From Cinnamomum chago (lineage: Eukaryota > Streptophyta > Magnoliopsida > Laurales > Lauraceae), in contig CP142451.1 of NCBI GenBank assembly GCA_038049695.1, forward strand, positions 7,438,001 to 7,502,000: 64,000 nucleotides of DNA. The letters run 5' to 3'. Below are positions 1-10,130 of this stretch, piece by piece (position 1 is the first letter of the stretch; each line of letters starts with the position of its first letter). Below the pieces are notes generated by a model. The model was not told the origin of the DNA, did no database searches, and was given only the letters and a program-made list of their open reading frames with translations. Made by a program: the position numbers and the translations under genes.

Positions 1-168
1 TTTTGTCTTCCAAGCTAAAATTTTCTTATCATCCTCCACAGGTTGAGGTTCAGATCCATCAATGTGAGTCCATAGTTCTTTTCCTTCCAAGTAAATTTGA
101 AATTGGAAGGCCCACGAGGGATAATTGGTTCCATCAAAGCGAATCAGAGTGATCTTATGTTTTTCCAT
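1..168 (-). CDS. Copia retrotransposon gag, N-terminal part
   Basis: The first 56 codons of a Copia-type gag protein run off the left edge of the window. The ATG is at 166-168 on the minus strand. The start reads MEKHKITLIRFDGTNYPSW, the usual opening of plant Copia gag proteins (FDGxNYxxW), followed by WTHIDGS and a conserved WKTK. The primer-binding site lies about 750 bp upstream on the same strand at 922-933, so gag is in the expected place and orientation. Whether the element is complete cannot be seen. Confidence 0.75.
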   Translation of the reverse strand, partial: MEKHKITLIRFDGTNYPSWAFQFQIYLEGKELWTHIDGSEPQPVEDDKKILAWKTK

Positions 169-921
169 TACTAAAGACTAGTAAGAAGTACACACAAAGC
201 AGTCCGGGGCAGCAGTACCGTTGTAGGCCAATTGGAAATAGACCACAGTCACAATTGATAATAACAGAGAGCAATCAGCAGACAAAAGCAGTAGAAATCC
301 AGATCAGGAAATCCAGATCAGTTCCCAGTAGACAAAAGCAAAGAAAAACAGTAGAAATCCACCAATAAGCAGCAGGAATCAACAGATCAGACCAATAAGC
401 GGTAGGAATCAACATTAGAAATCCACCAATAAGCAGCAGGAACCAACAGTAGGCATCAGCAGTAAAAAAAAAGGCAGCAGTATCAAACGCAAGCATGTAC
501 AGTCACAGGGATGTAAAACGTCCATGTCATCAGTGGAACACTCCACACGTGGGCCCCACTTGGTGATCTGGACACAGATCAGAGTGGGGATGAAAAGAGA
601 TGAGTTTTATGCAACTACCGGAGGTGGTCCCATGAGCATCAAATCCAGATCCAGGATTTTGGACGGCCGAGATGAAAACTATTGGGAAAGAATGAATTTT
701 CACAATAAATGGTAGAAAACCTACCTCTGATGATAAAAAAATCTGGAAAAAATCTTCAGAAAACCAAGAAGCTCCAGGCGACCAAGATGGTAATATTCCC
801 CTGATGTGTTGGTGATGATCACAGGTGGGCCACGTCTGATCTGAGATGATCAGGGAAGATTGGAGATAATCTGGCTGACGAGGATGATCACAGATAGATC
901 ATAGACTGGATGATCGACCCT
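169..921 (-). mobile_element. Untranslated leader of the Copia element
   Basis: This stretch lies between the primer-binding site and the gag start. It has no coding signal. 270-460 contains imperfect direct repeats built on AGTAGAAATCCACCAATAAG and GCAGCAGGAATCAACA, which explain the repetitive short reading frame on the minus strand there. It is best read as the non-coding leader of the retrotransposon. Confidence 0.55.
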
Positions 922-933
922 GCTCTGATACCA
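922..933 (-). other. Retrotransposon primer-binding site (initiator tRNA-Met)
   Basis: The minus strand reads TGGTATCAGAGC, the classic plant primer-binding site complementary to the 3' end of initiator tRNA-Met. It directly abuts the CA end of the LTR at 934, which fixes the orientation of the element and the inner edge of its 5' LTR. Confidence 0.85.
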
Positions 934-2873
934 TGACAGTTTTGGAGAGATGGAATTTAACATTGATGATGTTTGCTGGTCAAAATCTATCTCGTCTTGA
1001 TCGACTGTTCTCATTATAAAGGGGTTGAATCCCTGATTACATGCTACTATTCTTATCTAAATGGGCTGAATGCCATGATTACATGCCAGTATCCTCATAT
1101 AGATCCTAAAAATATGGTTAACAATAAGATATGAAGACTGGACTCAAAATGGGCCTGGGCTTGGATTGACAAATTTAGGGCATATGTCTCACCATGAGGC
1201 ATTCTCGAAGCATACACCTCAGATATAAAGATGCACTTCAGTGATGCTCCATATGGAGGCATGGCCATATGCTCCATTGACCCATCTTGCTTCTAAGAAT
1301 GGGAGGGGAAAGTTTTTAGTTTAAGAACTTCAAGCTAGTTTTCTTAATTTTTGACTTTTGTAATTATAATTGACATAATACAACCTAATTAAGTCATTAA
1401 ATAGGGTTCATAATTTCGTTTGAACCCCATTTCAGTTTTGCCTCCAAAGTGAAATATTTAAGCGAATTCAAACTTTCGGGCAAAACATTTTGGAATTAAT
1501 TTTTGAAAATTTTGGTCAATTTAGAATTTCAGGCGAAACATTTTGGATTTAAGTTTCAGAAAAAAAAATATAAAGTAAAATAATTTATTTGTGTTAAATT
1601 ACATTCAAAGTTTTCTAGGGTTTTTGACATGAGAAATCCAAAGAGATAAGAAAAATAAGAAAAAAAAAATAAAGAGACTTCATTAGAGGGAAAAAAAACA
1701 TACAAGAATGTCGCATAGGACTAGGCATCACCTCCATATATATTTCATTATGTTTTGGATTTTACAAAAAAAAAAAACCCTTATTTATTTCTGTATTTAT
1801 AAATCATTCCACTATTTTTTCCCATATTTACAAATAACTCCTCACTGTAACTCTTAACAATATGTAGAAAAGTCATAAAAATATTAAAATCTGAAAAAAC
1901 ATAAAAAGTATATATGTAATTATTTGTATAAAATCAATAATATAGTATGTTATTTCTACCAGCAAAATGATTTCAGTCTTAGTGGTTTAGATCTTCTTTA
2001 AGTGGGCCTAATAGAGGGTAGGGATGTTCATGGGCCGGGCTAGGCAGGGCAAAAACATATCCAGGCATAGCCCGTCTTTAGACACACAAGCCCAAGTCCA
2101 ATTCGAGCCGTAATTAGTTAGCCCGAGCCTGTCGCATATAGAATATGTGGCCTGAGCCCACCTGTTTAGTCGATCCAGCCAGTCCGAGCTGGTCCAATCT
2201 TCCTTCCATCTCTCTCTTGTCTACAAAGATAGTTCACTCTCTAAAAATACCCACATCAATGCAATATATATCCCTAATTCTCTCGTTTCATGAGATCCTG
2301 TCCCTAACTCCTCTTTCTCTTAAATCTTATCACTAATTTTTCTCCCTTCAAATGCCTTACTAGGAAATCACGCATTCTCTCTTACTTTCAATTTCAAAAT
2401 TAAGGCAATATGTACTGCTCGGGCCGGGCCGGGCTTCCTATCACTTAACCTAAGACCGGCACAAATATTAAGCGGGCCTAAAATCTTAATCCAGGCCTAG
2501 CTCGAATATTAGAAATTAGGGGGCGAATCCAGCCCAAAGAGGGCTGGCCTGGGCTCATGAGCACCCCTAATAAAGGGTAAAAAGAAATCTCCTTTTTCCT
2601 ACCTCCCTCCCCTTTTTCTTTTTCCTTTTTTTTTCTTTGTAACCTGCAATAGAAGGCCTTCCCTTTCTCTCTCTTATTTTTTTAATGATAAAAAGGTTTT
2701 GTCCAAAATCTGATATTTTTGCCAAAGCGGTCCAAAATCTGAACCAAATTTACTCAAGGGGACTGTTCGGTTGGAACCATTGTCCTTACCAAAGTTATTC
2801 CACCATTTCAGCCAAAACGAACCAAAATTTATAACTATATGCATTAAAAGTCTTAAAAACAGCCACACTGTCA
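934..2873 (-). mobile_element. Probable 5' LTR of the Copia element
   Basis: The inner end is fixed by the primer-binding site. The outer end is inferred at 2873, because the plus strand starts TGACAGTTTTGG and closes CACACTGTCA, giving matching TGACAGT inverted ends and TG...CA termini. The span is 1940 bp, or about 1.38 kb without the 551-bp MITE that sits inside it. The second LTR and the target duplication lie outside the window, so the outer edge is unproven. On the minus strand a TTTATAAT box lies near 1012. Confidence 0.5.
2019..2569. mobile_element. hAT-type MITE (551 bp)
   Basis: Imperfect terminal inverted repeats of about 25 bp begin TAGGGATGTTCATGGGCC on the left and TAGGGGTGCTCATGAGCC on the complement of the right end. 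They are flanked by an 8-bp target duplication, ATAGAGGG at 2011-2018 and ATAAAGGG at 2570-2577, with one mismatch. TAGGG ends plus an 8-bp duplication fit the hAT superfamily. No transposase is present, so it is non-autonomous. It lies within the probable Copia LTR and is therefore younger than it. Confidence 0.75.
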
Positions 2874-3949
2874 CATTTTTCTATGTTTACAATATATTTT
2901 ATTTATTTTATTTATTAAAATGATATGCTTATGAGGCTTATGCTCCACTCTTTGGGAAAATTGAAATGGCTCAGATCATACCTTGACATTTGAAAACATT
3001 AGTCATAATAAAGGTTTGAAGCCTAAACTGGAGTTTGGAGTCGGCTCATTTGGCCCATCAAATAGTCCAAATCTGATGTCGTCTGAAATGGGCTCGCCAG
3101 ATATGGGCCCGAGATCGTCCTCGGTCTGTTGACTTACCAAAGTCACTTCTAAACATAATATCTGGTAAAATATTATGTCAATAAATGAAGAAAATTTAAT
3201 AGATAAGGTGAGTTATCTTCTTAGTAGGTATTGATTCATCATGAAATATACCTTTCAAGCTTAAGTTGCCCCGAAAAGTAAAAATAGCCAAAGAGCTAAC
3301 GCTTATAACAAGTGTAACTTTGACTCATTTTGATGTGGTCAACAAGGCAAAATTTAGGCAGACAAAACTTAATTATCTAAATGGCCCCCAAAATGATGAC
3401 CAATGGTGATTGGTGCAAGTAGTGCAAGTAATGGAACAAATGGACATACAAAATAAATCCTAGATTAAACCTGATTGCAACCATCAGAAATACTCAAAGA
3501 AATACAAAGTGGAACAAGACAATAGTCTTAGAAGTAAAGAAAAATCTATGGTTTTATAATCTGTGATTGCCTTACTGGTTAACCCCTAGTGTGGGACTCA
3601 TTATTTAACCTTTCAATCGGTGAAACACTAACTCCATGTGTATGAAACTGACAACTTGGATCGTGCATTTCCTAACACTTAGGACCCCCCTCATTCTCCT
3701 TATAATCATCACAGCCAAAAGTTAAATCCAAGTCAGGAATAAGAGCTAACAATACCATTTATTTGAATCAATAAGAACTTACAGATACTAAAGAGTTGTT
3801 CGGATAAATGGAATTCATGGATGAGGAATGCAAGACTCAGTTACACTTGGTTTGGCAATCCATCATTGAAGAGGGTAAAATGATCCATAACCTCGAACGA
3901 TAGTTTAATTAAGAGCAATTATCTAAGACAACATTTGTGCATATTCTTT
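2874..3949. other. Intergenic, no recognised feature
   Basis: AT-rich DNA with no convincing reading frame, RNA gene or terminal repeats. Probably decayed transposon sequence. Confidence 0.5.
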
Positions 3950-4200
3950 TCTATGGATCTGGATGTTGGGTTTCGAAGAAACAACATAGCCAAGATCTGC
4001 ATGCTAAGATGGATTTCTGAATTTATAATAAAGGATGAAATTAGGAATGAGTATGAAAGGGGAAACTAATTATGAGTACCTCAAATAGAGGAGAAAATCA
4101 ATGAATGCTTCTTTAAGAAGGTTTGGACAAGTATACCGAAGATTAGAAACAGACACTATGATGTATTTTAGGGTTACAAGCTTAATGAACTATAAGTGGG
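3950..4200 (+). pseudogene. LINE reverse-transcriptase C-terminal remnant
   Basis: The plus strand is a decayed version of the C-terminal end of plant LINE reverse transcriptases. It keeps the order of the common phrase K-K-Q-H ... MLRWM ... RNEY ... GKL ... IEEK ... RRFGQ, with stops and small indels in every frame. The same domain occurs in better shape in the SDP6 intron at 22.8-23.4 kb and 46.9-47.5 kb. No 3' tail or target duplication is seen. Confidence 0.55.
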
Positions 4201-4780
4201 AAAGCAGTAAAGATCTTGAATGATTGAATGAAGGAGGAGATTCTCAAGATTTAAATGGAAATAAAATTTTATGATTACCAGAATTCCACAAAACAGAGCA
4301 ACCCTAAACCTACACAAGTCTGGTCAATTCAATTTACGGTTTATTACTGTTTACAGATCAAAATGAGTCTATGAATGGGTCATATAGACTATTCTTCAAC
4401 AATTAGCATATCTAGGCTTTCATTTGTACTTCAGTAAGTGTATGGATTACTCACTGTACAATTAGGTTGAAAGGCTGCCATTATTCATGTACGCATATAC
4501 AAGCATGTATTGGCGTTTTTCTATACAATAACCAGCCAAGTTCACAAGATTCCTGTGATGCAATCTCGCAAGCAGCTGGGCCTGGGAAGGAAGACATGAA
4601 AATAGGGTTAAAATTTACTCCAAGAAAAGGATACATTCTATAAAGGATAAGAAAGTTATAACTGGATCACTTGTCTAGAACCAAACACAATGATACAAAA
4701 GAGAACAGTTAAAATGACAATACAAATGAAAATGCATATAAAACAACTTTTGTTTTGTAAAAGGAAAAGGGACAAATCAT
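4201..4780. other. Intergenic, no recognised feature
   Basis: No reading frame or repeat boundary is recognisable. The right end passes into Helitron-like sequence that is repeated at 30.8 kb and 33.8 kb. Confidence 0.45.
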
Positions 4781-4972
4781 GAATTAATAAATAACTAATT
4801 TATTTTTGGAATAGGGATACACTCCAGACTATTTATATTGATTTCTTTTTTAGATGTTTGAATTATAAATGCCAAGGTATATTTTAATTTTTTCAAATTT
4901 TATTTTATATTATTTTAAGATTTACTATTATGAATTATATTACCCATGCTTAGCACGGGGCCTTTTCGCTAG
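4781..4972 (+). mobile_element. Helitron 3' end (copy 1)
   Basis: The last ~190 bp match 30777-30967 and 33790-33970 closely. The end has the Helitron hallmarks: a GC-rich hairpin (CCCATGCT then AGCACGGG, 4943-4959), a 9-bp spacer, and a CTAG terminus at 4969-4972 followed by T. There are no inverted termini and no target duplication, as expected for rolling-circle elements. The 5' TC end was not found, so only the 3' end can be delimited. Confidence 0.65.
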
Positions 4973-5074
4973 TTTCTCTTAAGATGAATGCATGGGTTCC
5001 TCCTGAGGACTGCTCTGATGATAGTGTTTGTAGTTTCAATAAAAGTGTTCAAATTGTATGTAGTAGTCCCCACT

Positions 5075-5515
5075 TGATTGGGACCCAATGACTCTCGGCT
5101 GATAGCATTCACAACCAAGTCAAGTCAGCTTGTCTTGACGTGAATGCAATTGGTCGCCCTAGACTTGCCTTGTGGTAGTGATTGCAGTTATTTCTAAGAA
5201 GATTCAAAATCCTATCCATTCCAATTAGCATTTATAATAGACGCGAATGGAATTGGTTCTTTCGACCATGACAAGTCAGTCATGCAAGTTGTCTTTATTG
5301 AAAGGCATCTGATCAACCTAGACTTGTATTGATGATGACATGGATTGAGGATATTTGTAGGAGGATTCCAAATTCTATGGATGTGGCAGCAATCTAGATG
5401 ACCCAAATGAACTTGATTCATAAGCCAAGTTAGCAATGCGACAATTCTTGATGTGAATGTATTTGGTTGTTCTGGACTTGCACTAATGGCAGTGACTTCA
5501 GATATTTCTGTAAGG
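5075..5515. repeat. Tandem repeat, three diverged ~155-bp units (unit 0)
   Basis: Three related segments recur with a spacing of about 155 bp, anchored on GTCAG/GTTAG at about 5121, 5274 and 5429. Each is followed by CTTGAYGTGAATG or its decayed form, then TAGACTTG or TGGACTTG, then a TATTTCT block. The same array lies at 34075-34512 and, in part, at 26579-26840. In unit 0 and unit 1 it abuts the broken SDP6 exon 3 at exactly the same base. Confidence 0.65.
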
Positions 5516-5804
5516 ATCTCATCTTGACGTGGCTTTGGAAGGTTTGTCAGCTCAGTGATGGAATATTTAGTTCCAGCCAATGTCTTACTGTGCCAAGGTA
5601 ACATAAACACCACTCACCCATCTTTGGTTTTAGGGACAATGAGGCCCATGGCTTCTGGAATGTAATAATCAGGCAGAACAACATGAGCACCACTGCTTGG
5701 GCAGATAATATTTGCTGCATCACTGCTGGCCATCTTCCTTAATGCATCACAAAAAGGCCCGGTAGCATTCACAACAACCTTTGCATATACATCAAACTCA
5801 GTTT
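5516..5804 (-). pseudogene. SDP6 exon-3 fragment, end of duplication unit 0
   Basis: The 5' portion of SDP6 exon 3 with its acceptor (TGCAG before AAACTGAG); homology continues 70 bp into intron 2, to 5874. It encodes the segment from [17 protein letters not shown] to LPKPRQDEI, then stops matching where the ~155-bp repeat begins. A CGA codon of the intact gene is TGA here (KDG-stop-VVF), and LPWHGK has become LPWHSK. It is the remnant of a truncated SDP6 copy whose other exons would lie left of the window. Confidence 0.85.
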
Positions 5805-5874
5805 CTGCAGCAAAAGTCAAAAATCAAATTGGCCTAAGCATTTGAGTGAGTTAGTAAATAGGTAGCATTAAAAT

Positions 5875-6468
5875 GGAATGAGGTATTTGAATCATTAGTC
5901 ACTAGTTCCACATCTCTTCATGCTTGTTGGTGGTTCGTTCAATTTTGAACTCGGTTCATATTCATCGTTTGGTCAAGATTTAGCCACATTCTGAATCTTC
6001 TTAGTGATCTCCCACATGCTTCTTATAAATGGAATTACTGAACTAATGATGGAGCCCACCTGATGCAAATCCAAGCCACCCAAAATGAGCACCCACTCTG
6101 TTTGTGAGATGTCCTCGAATGTTACTCTAAGATGAGTTGGTTCCGGCACAAGATTGAGTATATCATTGATAATGTGATTATTTAATAAAATTAATAATTC
6201 ATGAGAATGTGCTAATATGTTATCAATTATAACAGTAAATTCTTAGGACATCCCATGAATGGGTGTTGATTTTAAATGGCTCAAGTTTCTGTTACGTGAG
6301 CCCCACTTTGGTTCCATTGAGACTTATGTCTTATTGCTTCCTAAAGACATATAATAGCCCCATTCTAGAAGTTCTAGTGTGGGAATATTCCCTATCAAAG
6401 GCATAGATTTGATCGTCCCCTATGTATCTTCACCTTTGACCCCTTACTCCAATCCCTAACTACCCTTT

Positions 6469-6509
<41 letters not shown>

Positions 6510-6848
6510 TGAAATCTTACCAAACAAATAAGAATTAGGGAAATAGGACTTCAATATACTGCAATAAATCTTCAATGTAGCAATAAATAGCCCGATATCG
6601 AACTTCTTATAAATGACTCTTCTAATGGATGAGAAACCTGTGTGTAGATCATGCAAATGCATTAACATGAAATGTAGTTTATTACATACAAGCATCTCCA
6701 TTCACAAGGAGAAATAAAGTCTCAAGGTTGCAAGATACAAATATAAGACAAGATGAATATTTTTCCTTCTTCTAACTATTTGAGTAAACTTTATATTTCA
6801 ACAACTAGGAGTTTGAAATCAAGACACAAACTTGTTTTTTCATTGCAC
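5875..6848. other. Start of duplication unit 1; kinase A 3' flank
   Basis: Sequence homologous to 34873-35888. The left edge at 5875 is the duplication breakpoint, where SDP6 intron 2 stops matching. A poly(T) tract of about 38 bases lies at 6470-6508 and is interrupted and shorter in unit 2. No gene is seen. 6700-6848 is probably the 3' UTR of kinase A. Confidence 0.7.
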
Positions 6849-9297
6849 TTATTCAGGTATTGTAGGCAAATTTGTAGGACAAGTAGTGTTTGTATCTGCA
6901 TCTGCTGAAGCTGATGAAGCAAAAGGATCAGGAGGCATCGTCAAGCTCTCCATGCCTCCTTCCAACATTTGGACCACATTTCTCATAGAAGGACGATCCA
7001 CTGGGCACCATTGTATGCACCAAAGTGCCACAATCGTTAATTTCTTTGCTATGCTTGAATCTTCATTTGTTTCAAGCTTCAGTCCCATATCATCCCCATG
7101 ACGTAGACGATTATAGATCCATTCTGGGAAATATACCTGGCTTGTGTTTTCCACAGTAACATCAATGTTTTTCCTTCCACCAATCATTTCTAGTAGCAAC
7201 ATCCCATAACTGTATACATCTGACTTGTAGGAGACATTTCCGAAGTTTCTTGAAAAAACCTCAGGAGCAATGTAACCCATGGTTCCTCTAGCATGAGTCA
7301 TGGACACCACACTTTGCCCCTTGGAGCATAGCTTTGCCAACCCAAAATCAGAGATCTTTGGATTGAAGTTCTTGTCAAGGAGAATATTGTGAGGCTTAAT
7401 ATCAAAATGAAGAATGCGTTGATCACATCCTTGATGAAGATATTCTATTCCTTTAGCAATGCCAATCGCAATTTTTTGAAGCTTCTCCCATCCAAGAAAA
7501 TGGTCATTGGTGTTTTTAGAAAAAATGTATTTCTCTAATGATTCATTTGGCATGAATTCATACACAAGTGCCCGCTTCAATCTATCAGCACAAAAGCCCA
7601 AAAGCCGGACTACATTGACATGGTGAATCTTACCCATGGTTCCCACTTCATTGATAAACTCTTCGCCATCAACATCTAAACTTTTGAGAACCTTTACAGC
7701 AACGAGAGTCCCATTTGAAAGCATTCCTTTGAAGACACTACCATAACCTCCTTGGCCTAAAGTTTGTTTGAATTGACCAGTCATTTGTTTCAAATCAGCA
7801 TAAGTATATCTCGTGGGCTTGAGATACTTGTAGTTTTCTAGAAATTTGTCAACCTTGATTTGGTTTTCAAAATCCAGCTTTCTATTTGAGTTCCAAGACC
7901 AGCAGAACTTAATGGTAATCACCAGAGTTGTTAGGAGAAGAAACGAGCCTATACATGATGTAACTGCAAATAGTGAAAATGGAAGTCACCAACAATTGGA
8001 AGAAAAATCATCAATTTAGCCATTAACATGAGAAAAGAGGGATCTACCTAAAATTACATTCTCTGTTAGCCAGCCTGCAAGAACGATGCAAGATCAAAAT
8101 CAGCTGAGTTTATGTTTTAGAAGCCAGCCATCAATTTAGGTTTTAGAAGGCTAAGAAGAAATACAGAAGACTAAACAGAAGTTTACTTAATTTGATACAT
8201 AGAAACATCTAAAAAAAAAAAAAAAACTCTGCAAAAAAAAGAAATGAAAAGAAAAAAAAAACCTCAACTATTAAATGCATTTCCAAACACATTATTTCAG
8301 GTTTGCCATATCAATTACAATTTTAAATGTAACAAAAAAAGAAAAAAAAAAAACCTCAACTATTAAATGCAGTTTTTGTTATCTTTTTCTCCAAGCTACA
8401 TGAATATATTTAAATAAAAAAAAGAGAGATGTCCTATTATATATGTGCCTTATGTGTGTACAAGTGCTAAATTATAATACCTTTATGGGGAGGAGGAGGT
8501 TTAGGGCAGCAAAGAGTTTCATTGCTGTTATCGTCCTTGTATCTGCACTCCATTCCTCCACTCTGTTCACAGCCGATGCATCCGGGCACGTACCACATCA
8601 GATCATAGAGATCGAGATCCTGGTCAAATGAGTAATAAGACGGCTCCTGCAACCAATCTGACATAAAAGAAGTATTATCCTCACTTGACGGTGGAGTTGT
8701 CAACGACCAATTAAGATTAAAAGGATATAGTCTTGGAACTGAAATGGTCTTTATTGTCTGGCAAGACACCGGCAACATATCCACGGTGTAACCACTATCC
8801 ATATCTTCACCACTAGAGTCGACGAAAGCATCATGTTCTGCATCACTCAGGCAAGGGATATGATCACCAAAATAATAAGTCGAATCAACATTTTTTGAAC
8901 AATTGACAAGTGTGTGAATAGTCCATTCATATTGGTATACAATAGAGGCAGGGAAATTGGGACTGTTGAAGAGGAGTCCCCATAGGCAGTTTCTGTGGTC
9001 CGCAATGGTTAGCGTCTGCATCTCGTAATCTATTTTCTCTGCTAGAACATATCCGCGTTCCAAGTAAGGGAAGTGAATGTAGGTGTGATTGTCCTTGCAA
9101 AAGAGATCGAACCCTGGATAGCCACATCGTTCAGGCCGACGACGAGTATCATTGATTCTGAATGGGAATCTAATGAGAGGACCATCCAAGGAGCAGCGGT
9201 CAGGCTTGCAAGAGTCGGCGTGGGAAAGGGAGGAAACAATCATAAAAGAAAGAGGGAGGAGGAAGAGGAAGAAAATGCTCCGCTCTAAGCTGCCCAT
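6849..9297 (-). CDS. LRK10L-type receptor-like kinase A (unit 1)
   Basis: Receptor-like serine/threonine kinase of the LRK10L/WAK-like group, expected at the plasma membrane with its ectodomain facing the wall. Exons on the minus strand are 9297-8481, 8074-8048 (only 27 nt) and 7963-6849. All joins are GT-AG and in frame: 1959 nt, 652 aa. Residues 1-27 are a signal peptide. The GUB_WAK-type ectodomain shows IRFPFRI and CGYPGFDLFC and ends in a CxxCxxSGG cysteine block. One membrane helix lies at about 285-302. The kinase has GQGGYG at 351-356, VAVK Lys372, catalytic HFD 467-469, DFG from 487 and APE 514-516. HFD instead of HRD makes it a non-RD kinase. The start is the first ATG before the signal peptide. 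It is divergent from kinase B and nearly identical to 35889-38302. The ligand is unknown. Confidence 0.93.
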
Positions 9298-9370
9298 TTC
9301 TTTCTTTTACGATTACAAATGAAAGGGAATGGAACAGATTACTTTCCGCTTCTCTGTTTTTATGTCTTAC

Positions 9371-9375
9371 ATATA
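9371..9375 (-). promoter_or_regulatory. Possible TATA box of kinase A
   Basis: The minus strand reads GTGTATATGTAAG about 75 bp upstream of the kinase A start codon. The unit 2 copy keeps GTGTATAT at the matching place near 38394. This is inferred from position and sequence only. Confidence 0.3.
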
Positions 9376-9708
9376 CACGTACAAAATGATGCACCCAGAT
9401 AACTCAAGGCCGCTGGCAGACTATTCTCTCTACATTTACGGAAAAAAAATCCTAGAACATTATGAAGCCCGGAAAAGGGACATTAAATATAGAGGATTTT
9501 ACCGAAATTATCTCCAAAGACTCGTTATAAGCTAAAAACGCCATCAATGTTTTATAAAGACTATAGTGGTCTAAGGGGCTCTATTTGGTTCTTTTTTTCT
9601 TTTCTTCTCTGAGTGGGGATATCCATGCTCCTTTTACTTTAAAAAGTCTCAAAACCCTTTTCCCCATCTTCGTTCTTTTTCCATCTCCAATCTCTTGAAA
9701 CGAATCGT

Positions 9709-10130
9709 CTAATTGCCAAGGAGACTGAGACAATCCATAAGGAATAGATTATCGAAACCACCATCATTCAAAACGTTATTGTTACGAAGGAAATCTGGAT
9801 TCTGAAACTCAAAATGACCGAAATCATCCAAGAAAGACGTCTCCTCAGTGAGAAACTCGCCCAAATTGCTACTCGTTGTCATCAGCATCGGCATCGGCGT
9901 CTACTTTTCTTTCTGCTTTTCCCGAATCTGACTCTCAATCCCTTTTACTGAAGAGGAAGAAGAACCAAATCTCTTCTACCGAATCCGCCGAGACGGGTCC
10001 TGGATCTCCGCGGCCCATTTTCCCCACAACCGCTGTTAGACTCCGCGAAACTTCTTTCCACCCAAAGAAGTTGATGGTCCCGACTCCACCACGTCCTTCA
10101 CCACCTGGTTGTCCTCATCCTCGTCATTGC
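9709..10130 (-). pseudogene. Broken AP2/ERF (CRF-like) transcription factor gene, unit 1
   Basis: Between the two divergent kinase genes the minus strand encodes part of an AP2/ERF DNA-binding domain (KKFRGV, then WGKWAAEIQDP) after an acidic stretch with VVKDVVES. It then jumps to a C-terminal tail with FLDDFGHFEF that ends in a stop at 9709. The codon after FRGV is TAA, and the second half of the AP2 domain (from the expected RLWLGT onward) is missing, so no DNA-binding domain can be made. The layout resembles cytokinin response factors, but the subfamily is a guess. The unit 2 copy has different lesions. Confidence 0.7.

Noticed and set aside
6832-7101. Plus-strand frame antisense to the kinase A C-terminus (also 35872-36141).
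   Set aside because: It is the shadow of a real kinase exon. Its conservation follows from the kinase.
9042-9394. Alternative frames over kinase A exon 1.
   Set aside because: They overlap the signal peptide and ectodomain in other frames and have no family resemblance.
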